A DNA stretch of 64,000 nt from Bacteroidota bacterium (GCA_018266795.1 JAFDZV010000006.1:1-64000), one strand, 5' to 3'. Shown: positions 8,691-17,723, numbered from the stretch's first letter. Notes: a model not told the origin generated them from the sequence alone. Program-made: numbers and translations.

Positions 8691-9635
8691 CTCTTTCCCT
8701 CCCAGACCGATGTTCACGTTGAAACCGCGCCGGTCGATGTTGTAGAGCAGGCGCCGGACGGCCTTGAGCGTGCTGTCGATCTGGTTGGAGAAGGTCTCGT
8801 CGTAGAGGAGCTTCGACACGGCGCCCTTGCCGTTCCGCACGTCGTTGATCACCATCCCGACACTTGTCACAAGCGAATCGGCATGGGCAAGCGTCCCCTG
8901 CAGCTTCTGAAGCGTGACCTTCGCATCGCCGCTGATGTTGGTTGTCGCGGCGAGCAGTGTATCGAGCGTTGGCCTGGTTTCGGCGATGATGGCGCGCAGA
9001 TCGGTAACGGCGTGGTCCGCATTGCCGATGATGCGATCGATCGCCGCACGGTTCCCGACAACGAGATCGCGGGCGGCGGCGCTGCCGCTCTGGAGGTTGG
9101 CGAGCGTGCTGGCAATCTGGCCCTTGAACTCGGGCGTGCCCACAACGGCATTCAATATCCCGACGATCGAGTCCACCCGCGCCAGCATGCCGGGAAGCGC
9201 CTTGGTCACATTGCCGAGATCGGAAAGCAACGCGGTGATGTCCCCCCGCACCTCACCGTTGATCACGGCATTCTCCGGAAGTGTTGCGTCGGCCTTTCCA
9301 GGCACCACGCCGATTACCTTCCCTCCGGTCAGCTCCTGCATGGTGAGGAATGCCTGCGCATCGCTCTTCAACGGGATCGAGTTCTCCACCACCGCCGTCA
9401 CCGTAACGCCATCGGCTCGCGCATCGAGGGCGGTAACGCTCCCCTTGCGTACGCCGTTCAATGTCACCGGCGCCCCCACATCGAGTCCTGCGGCATTCGG
9501 GAAGTTCATCCTCACCACGCGGTTGCTGACGCCCAGCCCCGCCCCTTTTCCCCAGATGATTCCTCCCACCACGATCACGATTGCAAACACCGTGGCCAGA
9601 CCGACGCGGATCTCATGTTTTCTGGATGCTGTCAT
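8688..9635 (-). CDS. MCE (MlaD)-domain lipid-transport protein
   Basis: A 315-residue protein. An N-terminal anchor helix (VGLATVFAIVIVVGGIIW) is followed by a single MCE domain at about residues 38-115, with the signature FPNAAGLDVGAPVTLNGVRKGSV. A long helical/coiled region follows. MCE proteins form hexameric rings on the periplasmic face of the inner membrane and pass phospholipids or other lipids between envelope membranes, usually with a YrbE-type permease and an ATPase. No mlaE/mlaF-like partner is seen nearby, so the partners must be elsewhere. The distal heptamer repeat arm abuts its stop codon. Confidence 0.9.
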   Translation of the reverse strand: MTASRKHEIRVGLATVFAIVIVVGGIIWGKGAGLGVSNRVVRMNFPNAAGLDVGAPVTLNGVRKGSVTALDARADGVTVTAVVENSIPLKSDAQAFLTMQELTGGKVIGVVPGKADATLPENAVINGEVRGDITALLSDLGNVTKALPGMLARVDSIVGILNAVVGTPEFKGQIASTLANLQSGSAAARDLVVGNRAAIDRIIGNADHAVTDLRAIIAETRPTLDTLLAATTNISGDAKVTLQKLQGTLAHADSLVTSVGMVINDVRNGKGAVSKLLYDETFSNQIDSTLKAVRRLLYNIDRRGFNVNIGLGGKE

Positions 9636-9845
9636 CGAATGTCAACACGGTTGAACGCCGGAAATATTGAGCGGTCCCGGCGAATAGGGAAAGATAGCCC
9701 GATGGATTGTCCGCGAGAGAATATGAACCGGAGTCGGATGGCACCTCCCGCATGGCGATTGCATCCCGATTCCGGGGCTGCAAGGCCATCGGTTCAGTGC
9801 GATGACACGATCGCCCACGCATCGTAACCGGCGGCATGAAAACGC

Positions 9846-9887
9846 CGATAGCCTCAACAAAGACCGGTTGCTTCGTTGAGGCTATCG
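9846..9887 (-). terminator. Intrinsic terminator of ssb
   Basis: A 13-bp perfect stem (CGATAGCCTCAAC / GTTGAGGCTATCG) with a 16-base loop; on the minus strand it is followed by GCGTTTTC. It lies about 115 bases downstream of the ssb stop. The rest of the 9636-10002 interval holds the MCE gene's 5' flank; I see no convincing gene there. Confidence 0.7.
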
Positions 9888-10002
9888 CGAGAACTCTCGG
9901 GCATTCCCGCGGCGAGCCAATCAACTCCGACGTGCGGAGCAATGCGACCCGATCGTGCGGGAATCGTAATTCGACGAGGCGTAGAGTGAGAGAGCGTTCA
10001 GA

Positions 10003-10473
10003 CTAGAACGGCAGGTCGTCATCGAAACCGCTGTCGCCCGAAGAGGACGCGGTTGCATTCTGCGGCGCGGGAGACGGGCTCGACGCGTGGTTGCTGCGCG
10101 AACCGCCTCCTCCGCCACTCTCTCCGTCGCCGCCGCGACCGCCATCGAGGAAGGCGAAGTCGCTCACGTTGATCTCCGTGATGTAGCGCGTCTGCCCCTC
10201 CTTGTCCTCATACTTGCGCGACTGGATTCGACCTTCGAGATAGATCTGGCGCCCCTTCTTCATGTACTGGGCGATGATCTCTCCCGGCTTTCCCCAGACA
10301 ACGATGTTGTGCCACTCGGCACGCTCCACCGTATTGCCGTCGCGATCACGATAGCTCTCATCGGTCACCACCTTGAAGGTGCAGACGGGCTGCCCATTCT
10401 GCGTGTATCGCAGTTCCGGATCGTTCGGCTGAATGTGGCCGATCAGCATGACCTTGTTCAGTCCACGTGCCAT
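10003..10473 (-). CDS. ssb: Single-stranded DNA-binding protein
   Basis: A 156-residue SSB. The OB-fold spans about residues 1-110 and begins MARGLNKVMLIGHIQPNDPELRYT, with the typical WHNIVVWGKPGEIIAQYMKKG and IQSRKYEDKEG segments. A Gly/Ser/Pro-rich flexible linker follows, and the protein ends in the acidic tip DDDLPF that recruits replication and repair partners. It coats and protects single-stranded DNA during replication, recombination and repair. AGGAG about nine bases upstream supports the ATG at 10473. The gene is transcribed alone and ends at the hairpin at 9846-9887. Confidence 0.97.
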   Translation of the reverse strand: MARGLNKVMLIGHIQPNDPELRYTQNGQPVCTFKVVTDESYRDRDGNTVERAEWHNIVVWGKPGEIIAQYMKKGRQIYLEGRIQSRKYEDKEGQTRYITEINVSDFAFLDGGRGGDGESGGGGGSRSNHASSPSPAPQNATASSSGDSGFDDDLPF

Positions 10474-10978
10474 GACGATAGTCTCCTGATTTGGTGAGCG
10501 TTGAACACTACTATAACGGTGCGACCATCGGCGTGCAGATGGGAGCCATGACGCTTCGTGGGTACGAATATAGTGTCAACGCTGTGAGCGATCAACTGCG
10601 CGCGTCCTCCGGCCGTCTACAACGAAGGCGCCGCCCCCTTGCCGGGCGTCCATGCGCGGGCCGGCAGAGGGCCTTCCGGCCGCATTGCAGCCTGCAGGCG
10701 GCTTTCACGCCGTGAAATCGAAAAAATTTGTTGTCTGCGACTCGATGACGCTGTATTTTTCTATCCAATCACGTGATACCGTTGCTCAAGACCCCGACAT
10801 CACTGTTCATCTCCAGATACCATAGCAACACCCTTTACGGTGATCTCGCACTCAACCCTCTCTCTACGTCGTTACCCAATCCCTGGAAACTATCGCTGAA
10901 TGATGCGGAGTTATTGCGTTCCCGCAATCACTCCGATCGCAATACCCGCATCCGTTTCAACATGAAGGATCATTCTGT
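10474..10978. other. Intergenic region between divergent ssb and membrane-protein genes
   Basis: About 500 bases that should carry the promoters of both flanking genes. The middle holds a GC-rich block with small palindromes (GGCCGG...CCGGCC near 10660-10685); an AT-richer stretch begins near 10720. Short reading frames here have no codon bias, ribosome site or motif that I would defend. Confidence 0.5.
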
Positions 10979-12160
10979 ATGAGCACTGGTGGAGATAAGT
11001 ATAAGGGCAATCCAGTTCAGTGGCTGGTGTTCTTCGCGTTCCTGGTTTTCTTTACCTGGGCCTTCCAGTCCTGGGCGATAACGCCGGCCTTCCGCACTGC
11101 CATGATCAGCCTGTTTGCCACCCCATCGGCACACAAGAAGGCGGAATCTGGAGCCTCTGTTGTGGAAACAGATGACTTCGTGCTCGATATGTCGAGCAAT
11201 ACCAAGAAGGTCGATGCCAACGGCAACGGCTACGACAAGGACAGTGGCGAATGGATCATCCGCGCCGAACGTCTCGGTGAGGAAGCCATTCACATTCAGC
11301 CATGGGTGACCTTCGGCATCTTCTCCCTCTTCTTCGGCTTCATTGTTGCCGTGATTGCCACGGCGATGCTGCCCCGTCCCATCGGCTACATCTCGAACAA
11401 GATCGAACGAGAGATCGACAACACGATCAATCGGATCGATGAGCAGACGGGCGACAAGATTTCCCGCGAAGAGATCGAGCGTATCACCGCTGCGAACTCG
11501 CACGACGATCTCAGCCCGATCGAAAAGCAGTTCGGCCCGGTGATCGTCAGCGAAATCGAGGATGTTCGCCAGGCCCGGAAGTGGCAGCGTGCCAAGCCGC
11601 TCGTCTTCAAGGGCTTGCGTCTGTACATGACTCGTCACTTCGCCGAGCAGTACGCGAACAATGTACAGGGCTTCGCATACGGCGGTGCCGCCATCCTCAT
11701 CGTCATCATCGGTATCCGCGGTCTGAAGTTCATTCCGCCAACGCAGCCGTCAATCCTGCTCGCAGCCATCACGCTGGAGTTCTCGATGCTCACGCTGCTT
11801 GCGGTAACGCTCTTCTACACCGAGGAAGAACAGCGCATGGACAAGCTGATGCGCAACCTGGAGGAGAGCTCCGAGGGGCAGAAGTACGAGCTCATCAATC
11901 TCGTGCGCACCTCGCAGCAGCAGCAGCGCGATCTGGCCGCCATGGTGGACTACATCCAGCGCCAGACGGACAACCTGCAGCGCATGGCCGACGCACTTAC
12001 CGGCGCCAATCGCGAGTACATCATCCAGGTGGCTCAGCGTGCCGTGACCGAGTATATCACTGCCGAGACCAGCCGTGAGATCACCGAGAAGGTGATTCGC
12101 GAGAAGGTGGATGCAGCGCTCGCCAACATGTTCGGCAAGCAGCAGCAACTTGGCGAGTAA
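10979..12160 (+). CDS. Unknown four-helix membrane protein with a C-terminal helical domain
   Basis: A 393-residue protein that I do not recognise. Predicted membrane helices lie near residues 14-32 (VQWLVFFAFLVFFTWAF), 106-130 (FGIFSLFFGFIVAVIATAML), 232-250 (GGAAILIVIIGIRGL) and 256-275 (SILLAAITLEFSMLTLLAV). A charged soluble loop of about 100 residues lies between helices 2 and 3. The C-terminal 115 residues are strongly helical and Gln/Glu/Arg-rich (RTSQQQQRDLAAMVDYIQRQ), probably a coiled coil. AAGGA about nine bases before the ATG supports the start. It is followed by a strong terminator and appears monocistronic. Confidence 0.85.
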   Translation: MSTGGDKYKGNPVQWLVFFAFLVFFTWAFQSWAITPAFRTAMISLFATPSAHKKAESGASVVETDDFVLDMSSNTKKVDANGNGYDKDSGEWIIRAERLGEEAIHIQPWVTFGIFSLFFGFIVAVIATAMLPRPIGYISNKIEREIDNTINRIDEQTGDKISREEIERITAANSHDDLSPIEKQFGPVIVSEIEDVRQARKWQRAKPLVFKGLRLYMTRHFAEQYANNVQGFAYGGAAILIVIIGIRGLKFIPPTQPSILLAAITLEFSMLTLLAVTLFYTEEEQRMDKLMRNLEESSEGQKYELINLVRTSQQQQRDLAAMVDYIQRQTDNLQRMADALTGANREYIIQVAQRAVTEYITAETSREITEKVIREKVDAALANMFGKQQQLGE

Positions 12161-12192
12161 CGTCGCCCGGTACGGCCGTTCAGTAAACAGTA

Positions 12193-12225
12193 TGGGATCG
12201 TCCGCGCGTCATGCGGGCGATCCCA
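12193..12225 (+). terminator. Intrinsic terminator
   Basis: A 13-bp stem (TGGGATCGTCCGC / GCGGGCGATCCCA, one G-T pair) with a 7-base loop, 32 bases after the membrane-protein stop and before the convergent miaA gene. It may act on both strands. Confidence 0.75.
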
Positions 12226-12303
12226 TTGCATATCTACCCGGCGCGGTCCGTATCGCGCGAGCTCCGGTGTGACAGTGAACCTTGGCGTACAGTAAACTCC
12301 GTC

Positions 12304-13233
12304 CTACGGAACGATCGCCTCCACACTCCCCTGCTCCATCCACCGCACACTCTCCACTCGGCGAAACCATGTCATCTGGCGTTTGGCATAGCGCCTCGTG
12401 GACTGTTGAATCAGCGCCGTCATCGCATCGCGATCCAGCTCGCCGCGCAGGTGACGAATGGCCTCGGCATAACCAACCGTGCGAAAGCCCGGCGCATCCG
12501 CCCGGTAGCCCGCCGCCAGAAGCGCGCGCACTTCGTCCGGCAACCCATCGGCGAGCATCCGGTGTACGCGCGCATTGATGTTCGCATACAGCAGTTCGCG
12601 TGGCGGAGCAATTCCGAAGTAGGCAGGCACGAAGCCGGCCGCAGGCAGCCCCTCGGCAACGAGCCAGGAGCTGTACGGCATCCCGGTCTGGTAGTAGCAG
12701 CCGAGCGCTCGAAGCGTCTTCACGTGATTGTTCGGTGAGTGCGCCGCCGCGGCCTGCGGGTCGATGCGCATCAACTCCTCGTACAGCGCCGTGTAGCCCT
12801 CTCGTTCGCCTCGTTCGGCAAGCCGTTTCAATACCGTCTGGTCCGCCGTGGGAGCGCTCAACCCTTCGAAGAGCGCCTTGATGTAGAAGCCCGAACCGCC
12901 CACGATCAACGGCACGCAATCCCGTTCGAGAATGCCGGCGATACATGTACGGGCCTCGGCGGCGTAGCGCCCGGCGGAGTAGAGCGTGTCCGGCGTTACG
13001 ATGTCGATGAAGTGGTGCGGTGCAACGGAGCGTTCCTGTGCGGAAGGCTTGGCCGTACCGATATCCATTCCAATGTAGATCTGGCGCGAGTCCGCTGAGA
13101 CGATCTCCACGCGCTCCGAAGCGTGCGCCTGGGCCAGCTCCAGCGCAAGCGCGGTTTTGCCGGAGCACGTGGGCCCCAGAATCACCGGCACAATGGGCAG
13201 GCCGGATTCCCTATCCCTGCGGCGCAGCGTCAT
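12304..13233 (-). CDS. miaA: tRNA dimethylallyltransferase
   Basis: A 309-residue MiaA. It has the P-loop GPTCSGKTALALELA at about residues 19-33, the conserved SADSRQIYIGMDIGTAKPS, the PHHFID motif, and YSAGRYAAEAR. It transfers the dimethylallyl group to N6 of A37 in tRNAs that read codons beginning with U, the first step of ms2i6A formation. The start overlaps the last 23 bases of pcm, implying co-transcription and translational coupling in the order cdaA-pcm-miaA. The C-terminus contains the expected RRYAKRQMTWFRR tRNA-binding segment, so the gene is intact. Confidence 0.97.
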   Translation of the reverse strand: MTLRRRDRESGLPIVPVILGPTCSGKTALALELAQAHASERVEIVSADSRQIYIGMDIGTAKPSAQERSVAPHHFIDIVTPDTLYSAGRYAAEARTCIAGILERDCVPLIVGGSGFYIKALFEGLSAPTADQTVLKRLAERGEREGYTALYEELMRIDPQAAAAHSPNNHVKTLRALGCYYQTGMPYSSWLVAEGLPAAGFVPAYFGIAPPRELLYANINARVHRMLADGLPDEVRALLAAGYRADAPGFRTVGYAEAIRHLRGELDRDAMTALIQQSTRRYAKRQMTWFRRVESVRWMEQGSVEAIVP

Positions 13234-13876
13234 CGCGCTCCCAGGCGTTGCGTCCGATCAGCGGCACGAACTTGTACTCGCCGTAATCGAACACGTCATA
13301 CTGATTCGTGTCTCCAATCTTCACCACCACCTGCATGTTCTGCTGCTCGCGCCCGCCGATCGGGATCACCAGACGTCCGTCCGGTGCAAGCTGGCGAAGG
13401 AGTGCGGACGGAATCTCCGGAGCACCGGCGGTGACAACGATGCGATCGTACGGCGCGAACGCGCTCCAGCCAACCGTTCCGTCACCGAGATGCGTGGCGA
13501 CATTGCAGCCGATGCGCTCGAGCGTCTGCCGGGCCGCGTGAAGAAGATCGTAGTGACGTTCGATGGTGAACACCTTCAACCCGAGCATCGCCAGCACGGC
13601 GGCCTGGTAACCGCTTCCGGTTCCAATCTCGAGCACTCTCATGCCAGGCTCCGCCTGGAGAGCCTGCGTCATGATCGCCACCGTGTATGGCTGCGAGATC
13701 GTCTGGCCGCATGCAATGGGAAGGGCACTATCCTCGTACGCACGGTGTTTGAATGCGGTGGGTACGAACTCCTCACGCGGCACCATGGCGATGGCGTGAA
13801 GCACGCGTTCGTCCGTAATGCCGCGCTCCCGCAGATGGTCGATCAACTCGGCGCGTGCTGATGCGGTTGAACTCAT
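13211..13876 (-). CDS. pcm: Protein-L-isoaspartate O-methyltransferase
   Basis: A 221-residue PCMT-family enzyme that uses SAM to methylate abnormal isoaspartyl residues so that they can be repaired. It shows the N-terminal MVPREEFVP, the substrate region ALPIACGQTISQPYTVA, SAM motif I VLEIGTGSGYQAAVLA, and the post-motif VVTAGAPEIPSALLRQL. I chose the ATG at 13876 (AGGA about 12 bases upstream); in-frame starts at 13909 or 13921 would add up to 15 residues but have no ribosome site. The gene sits 41 bases after cdaA and overlaps miaA. Confidence 0.95.
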   Translation of the reverse strand: MSSTASARAELIDHLRERGITDERVLHAIAMVPREEFVPTAFKHRAYEDSALPIACGQTISQPYTVAIMTQALQAEPGMRVLEIGTGSGYQAAVLAMLGLKVFTIERHYDLLHAARQTLERIGCNVATHLGDGTVGWSAFAPYDRIVVTAGAPEIPSALLRQLAPDGRLVIPIGGREQQNMQVVVKIGDTNQYDVFDYGEYKFVPLIGRNAWERDDAAPQG

Positions 13877-13917
13877 CCGTGCAGGTATCCTGTTCTGTGT
13901 AGAATGCATTTGGGGGA

Positions 13918-14802
13918 TCAAGCGGCCGGCTTCGAACGTTTCGGCCTGCGCTCCGCCGCAACTCGATCCTTCTCTGGTCCGAGACGCGTAGACATTGCAC
14001 GCACTGTCCGCCGGTCCTTTCTGTTCAGCATCACCTCGAGCGCCTGCAGCAGCGAGAGCCTGAGCGCGTCGAGCGATTGGTTGTAGTAAAGCGTTCCTTC
14101 GTTCGCGAAGCTGATGCTGCCGGTCTCCTCGCTGATGATGATCACGAACACATCCGCCTGCTCGCTGATGCCCAGCCCGGCACGATGCCGTGTGCCGAGA
14201 TGCACGTCCGCAATGCGTGTCGCCGCACTGAGCGGCAGGATCACGCGGGCGGAACGGATCTGTTCGCCGCTTACAACAACGGCGCCATCGTGCAGCGGCG
14301 ATTTGGGATTGAAGATGGAGACCAGCATCTCCTTGGAGAGCCGGGAGTCCAACGGTACGCCGGTATCGAACGTCAGCGAGAGATCGGTGGACCGCGTGAT
14401 CACGATCAGCGCACCGAAGCGGCGCAGCGAAAGATCCTCCGAAGCGCTCAGCAGCTCATCCACCGCCTGATTGACATCGTAGCGGGGATAGGTCGTGAAC
14501 AACCCGTTGCGCCCCAGCATCAGAAGGATCCGCCGCAGCTCGGGCTGGAAGAGGATGATCAGTGCGATCACCCAGAAGTCGCTCACGGTCTTCAGCAGCC
14601 AGCTGAGCAACTTCATGTTGAGCGTCTGGCTCACGAAGCTGACAGCCGCGATCAGCAGCAGGCCGATGAAGATCTGCCCGGCGATCGTTCCGCGCATCAC
14701 GCCATAGAGACGGTAGAGCACGTAGGCAACGATCGCAACGTCCACCAAGTCGATGAGCGTTACCCGCAGGAAGGCGATCTGGAACAGCAGAGGATTCGGC
14801 AT
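13918..14802 (-). CDS. cdaA: Diadenylate cyclase, c-di-AMP synthase
   Basis: A 294-residue CdaA-type enzyme. Three N-terminal membrane helices (about residues 10-75) and a short linker lead into a DAC domain at about 95-255. The catalytic motifs are both intact: DGA in SPLHDGAVVV and RHR in LGTRHRAGLG. It condenses two ATP into cyclic di-AMP at the inner face of the membrane. CdaR (YbbR-domain), the usual neighbour in Firmicutes, is absent here; instead pcm and miaA follow. The C-terminal 35 residues are a basic tail (EKDRVAAERRPKRSKPAA) beyond the domain. Confidence 0.95.
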   Translation of the reverse strand: MPNPLLFQIAFLRVTLIDLVDVAIVAYVLYRLYGVMRGTIAGQIFIGLLLIAAVSFVSQTLNMKLLSWLLKTVSDFWVIALIILFQPELRRILLMLGRNGLFTTYPRYDVNQAVDELLSASEDLSLRRFGALIVITRSTDLSLTFDTGVPLDSRLSKEMLVSIFNPKSPLHDGAVVVSGEQIRSARVILPLSAATRIADVHLGTRHRAGLGISEQADVFVIIISEETGSISFANEGTLYYNQSLDALRLSLLQALEVMLNRKDRRTVRAMSTRLGPEKDRVAAERRPKRSKPAA

Positions 14803-14914
14803 GAGGTGTAATCAAAGGCTGCCGCATTGCACAGTACCAACCGAACTACCGCGACGCCCCGCTCCGGCCCGAACGCCGATGTTTCCATGGCCTCACGAGG
14901 GATGGCATGCCGCT

Positions 14915-16393
14915 TCAAGGCACAGGGTTCAGCACCTGTTGCGGCCGCGAACGAATGCCCCCCATGCCATCGAGCAGTGACCAGTCCAGCGCATTCAGAA
15001 TGCCGGTCTTGATGGGACGCTTCTCATCCCAGAAGATGAGCGAGCGAAGCAACCGTTGCGCCGGTTCCGATTGCAATCGCGCAAGCGTGTCGCGTGCCTC
15101 CGCCTCGTCATCGAACGAAACGTAGTAGACCGTGTCGTCGAACATCACCGGGCGCCCTTCAATCGGCGGCTGCAGGCGGAAGCTCAACGTCTTGTACAGA
15201 CTGCAGATGGCAATGCGCCAAGGACGAAAGGCATAGTCGCCCACGCCGAAGATGGAGTATCGCGGGTTCTTCAGATAGATAATGCTGCGCCGCGCATCCA
15301 GAGCACCGGCATGACCTTCAAGATACGCCCACGTGCGAGGCGCGCGGTCGCGAATCGGGTCCGTCGGCTCGCCGACCTGGCGCTGCGGAACGAGCATGTA
15401 CGTTCCGCGCCACGCCTTCCCGCTCCCGATGTCGGAGCCCTTCATCATCGGGAAGAGATAGGTCTCCTCGAGGTCGACGATCTCCCCGCCGCCGTTCACG
15501 AGCCCCGCATCGGTACGCCGGAGCTCCATCACCTGCGACGCATCGTGCTTGATGCCGGAGCGCCACTTCTGCGGGCTGTGCCCCATGAGGAACGCATGCG
15601 ACTCGAAGGCGGCCATATCTCCCACCGCAAACCCGGACCGATGCCCAACGCGGTGCCCCGTCGGGGCCGAAAGACTTTCAAAGACCGTGTAGTCATACTC
15701 GACGCGCGCGGGATTGTCCGTCAGCCGAACAACCAGCAGGCATGCATCAACCGCCGCGCCGAACTCGCGTTTCGCGTCGATCGAATGGAGCGATGAGGTC
15801 TCGATCAGAACCCCACGCTTCCGCGCGTACGCCAGAACTTTACGCGCCACGGCCGTCTTCACCAGCATTGCGATATCGCCCGAACGCCCGCTGAACCATC
15901 GCAGTATCTCCAGCAACATCCACTCGGAGATATCGAAGTTGGACTTGCCGCCGATCGCGTCGAAGCCCACGCGGTTCATAAAGTTGGACTTCGCCGGGAG
16001 ATTGGCCCCGCCAATCGCTCCAATGGCGGCGTTCGTAACCCATGGCAGGTTGCCGAGGACGAGAAGGTTGCCGGCCATCGACGACAGATTGTTTCCCCAG
16101 TCCATGCCGAAGAAGTCCGCCTCCTCCAAACGCACCCGATGCGCTTCGCCACGGGCGCGGAGGCGGCTCCGCAGTTCATCGACATGCCGACCGTTGCAGT
16201 CGAGGCCGAACACGCTGCCCGCGGCCGGGAATGTATCCAGCGCAGCCAGTACGAACGCTCCAACGCCGCACGTCGGCTCGATCACGGAATCGGGTTGAAT
16301 GCCGAACTCCTCAAGCAATCTGCATACGTCGTATGCCAGGCGCGGCGGCGTTTGGAAGTCTCCGAACTCGATGCGCCTTGTACGATCGCTCAT
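14915..16393 (-). CDS. Solitary N6-adenine-type DNA methyltransferase homologue
   Basis: A 492-residue class I SAM methyltransferase with the architecture of gamma-class adenine DNA methyltransferases. It has the N-terminal EFGDFQTPPRLAYDV, SAM motif I IEPTCGVGAFVLAAL, the acidic motif GLDCNG, and a motif IV equivalent read as LGNLPWVTN. Canonical members have (N/D)PP(Y/F/W) at that position, so one of the two prolines is replaced by leucine. The C-terminal half (SIFGVGDYAF, KTLSFRL, FWDEKRPI) would be the target-recognition part. No restriction endonuclease or specificity gene is adjacent, so it appears to be an orphan. The start at ATG 16393 lacks a clear ribosome site. Confidence 0.75.
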   Translation of the reverse strand: MSDRTRRIEFGDFQTPPRLAYDVCRLLEEFGIQPDSVIEPTCGVGAFVLAALDTFPAAGSVFGLDCNGRHVDELRSRLRARGEAHRVRLEEADFFGMDWGNNLSSMAGNLLVLGNLPWVTNAAIGAIGGANLPAKSNFMNRVGFDAIGGKSNFDISEWMLLEILRWFSGRSGDIAMLVKTAVARKVLAYARKRGVLIETSSLHSIDAKREFGAAVDACLLVVRLTDNPARVEYDYTVFESLSAPTGHRVGHRSGFAVGDMAAFESHAFLMGHSPQKWRSGIKHDASQVMELRRTDAGLVNGGGEIVDLEETYLFPMMKGSDIGSGKAWRGTYMLVPQRQVGEPTDPIRDRAPRTWAYLEGHAGALDARRSIIYLKNPRYSIFGVGDYAFRPWRIAICSLYKTLSFRLQPPIEGRPVMFDDTVYYVSFDDEAEARDTLARLQSEPAQRLLRSLIFWDEKRPIKTGILNALDWSLLDGMGGIRSRPQQVLNPVP

Positions 16394-16541
16394 CAATGAT
16401 ATGAGGTAGGAACTATGAGATACGACAAATCTCCCGGAGACGGCGCTTCACAGGTTACCCTATGATCCTCGCGGATCTCGATGGACTGCTTCGCAGCCGA
16501 GATGCGGCACTCGTATTTCATATCCCATATCTCCGGAACTC

Positions 16542-17510
16542 TCACACTCCGCCGGTAACGCCGTGATCCTCGTATGCCTTGATGATCTCCTTCACCAGAC
16601 GATGCCGCAGGACATCCGCCTTGTCGAAGTAGACGAAGCCGATCCCCTCGATGCCGCGAAGGATCCGTTCGGCCTGCACCAGTCCGCTCTCCACATTCTT
16701 CGGAAGATCGATCTGTGTCAGGTCGCCCGTGATGATTGCGCGGCTGTTAGCGCCGATGCGCGTCAGGAACATCTTCATCTGCATCTGCGTGGCATTCTGC
16801 GCCTCGTCGAGGATGATGTAGGCGTTGTTGAGCGTACGGCCGCGCATGTATGCAAGCGGCACCACTTCGATGCCGCGCTTCTCCATCATCGACTTGAGCT
16901 TCTCCGACGGGATCATGTCATCCAGCGCATCATACAGCGGACGAAGGTAGGGATCGATCTTCTCCTTCAGATCCCCCGGCAGGAAGCCCAGGCTTTCCCC
17001 GGCTTCCACGGCCGGACGTGCAAGCACCAGTTTGGTGACCTCCCGGTTGCGGTACGCTGCAACGGCCATCGCCACGGCCAGGTATGTCTTGCCGGTGCCC
17101 GCAGGCCCAACGGCAAAGACGATATCGTTCTCGCGCACGGTGCGATAGTATTCCTTCTGCTTCTCTCCGCGCGCCTTCACCACATTCTCCTTCGCGAAGA
17201 GAATCACCTCGTCCAGATCCTGCCCCTGCAGCTGGGCATCGGCGCGGCCGCCACCAACCAGATCGATGATTGTCTCGACATCCTTCGGCACCAACGATCC
17301 GTTCCGCTGCACCATGTAGATCATCTCGTTGATGATCTTCTCGATCGCCGCGGTCTCCGCCGGCTCGCCGCGCAGGAGAACCATGTCACCACGCACCGTG
17401 ATGGTGGTATCGAAGCGGCTCTCGAGAACGGAGAGATTGGCATCGTTGAAGCCGAGGAAGGCCAGCAGATCCAGGTTTCCAAGCTTGATCTTCTTTTCAA
17501 CTATTTCCAT
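16542..17510 (-). CDS. phoH: PhoH-like ATPase
   Basis: A 322-residue PhoH/YbeZ-family protein. The N-terminal KH-like part (LLAFLGFNDANLSVLESRF) binds RNA in characterised relatives. The P-loop is GPAGTGKTYLAVAMAV, and Walker B lies in AYIILDEAQNATQMQMKMFLTRIG, followed by TGDLTQIDLP. PhoH proteins are thought to act with YbeY in RNA metabolism and ribosome maturation. No ybeY follows here; the next gene is the orphan methyltransferase, 148 bases away. The upstream flank carries heptamer repeats and the terminator at 17659-17690, so it is probably transcribed separately from the LysM-like gene. Confidence 0.93.
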   Translation of the reverse strand: MEIVEKKIKLGNLDLLAFLGFNDANLSVLESRFDTTITVRGDMVLLRGEPAETAAIEKIINEMIYMVQRNGSLVPKDVETIIDLVGGGRADAQLQGQDLDEVILFAKENVVKARGEKQKEYYRTVRENDIVFAVGPAGTGKTYLAVAMAVAAYRNREVTKLVLARPAVEAGESLGFLPGDLKEKIDPYLRPLYDALDDMIPSEKLKSMMEKRGIEVVPLAYMRGRTLNNAYIILDEAQNATQMQMKMFLTRIGANSRAIITGDLTQIDLPKNVESGLVQAERILRGIEGIGFVYFDKADVLRHRLVKEIIKAYEDHGVTGGV

Positions 17511-17559
17511 GCCGCCAAAGATAGGAAGATGAGGGTTAGGTGAGTCCGGTGTTGTGCGT

Positions 17560-17655
17560 TGTTCCTGGTCACGGGTCAGTCGTCACGGGTCAGTCGCGAG
17601 CATTGTGCCTACTAACTACTAACTACTGACTACTGACTACTGACTACCAACAATG
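17560..17655. repeat. Heptanucleotide repeat cluster, inverted
   Basis: A left arm of GGTCACG/GGTCAGT-type units (17560-17600) is followed by a right arm of ACTAACT and ACTGACT heptamers (17610-17655), giving an imperfect hairpin. Same family as 8585-8690. It lies between phoH and the terminator of the LysM-like gene. Confidence 0.8.
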
Positions 17656-17658
17656 CAA

Positions 17659-17690
17659 AGCCCGTCGGGCACCGAGGCACCCGACGGGCT
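17659..17690 (-). terminator. Intrinsic terminator of the coiled-coil/LysM-like gene
   Basis: An 11-bp perfect stem (AGCCCGTCGGG / CCCGACGGGCT) with a 10-base loop, followed on the minus strand by TTGCATTGTT. It is 33 bases downstream of the stop at 17724. Confidence 0.85.
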
Positions 17691-17723
17691 GAATCGCAAC
17701 GTCAAGCGTGCTACTGCGCGCTA

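Noticed and set aside
9613-9942. A 109-codon minus-strand frame between ssb and the MCE gene
   Set aside because: It overlaps the MCE start and spans the ssb terminator hairpin; composition and lack of motifs argue against a gene.
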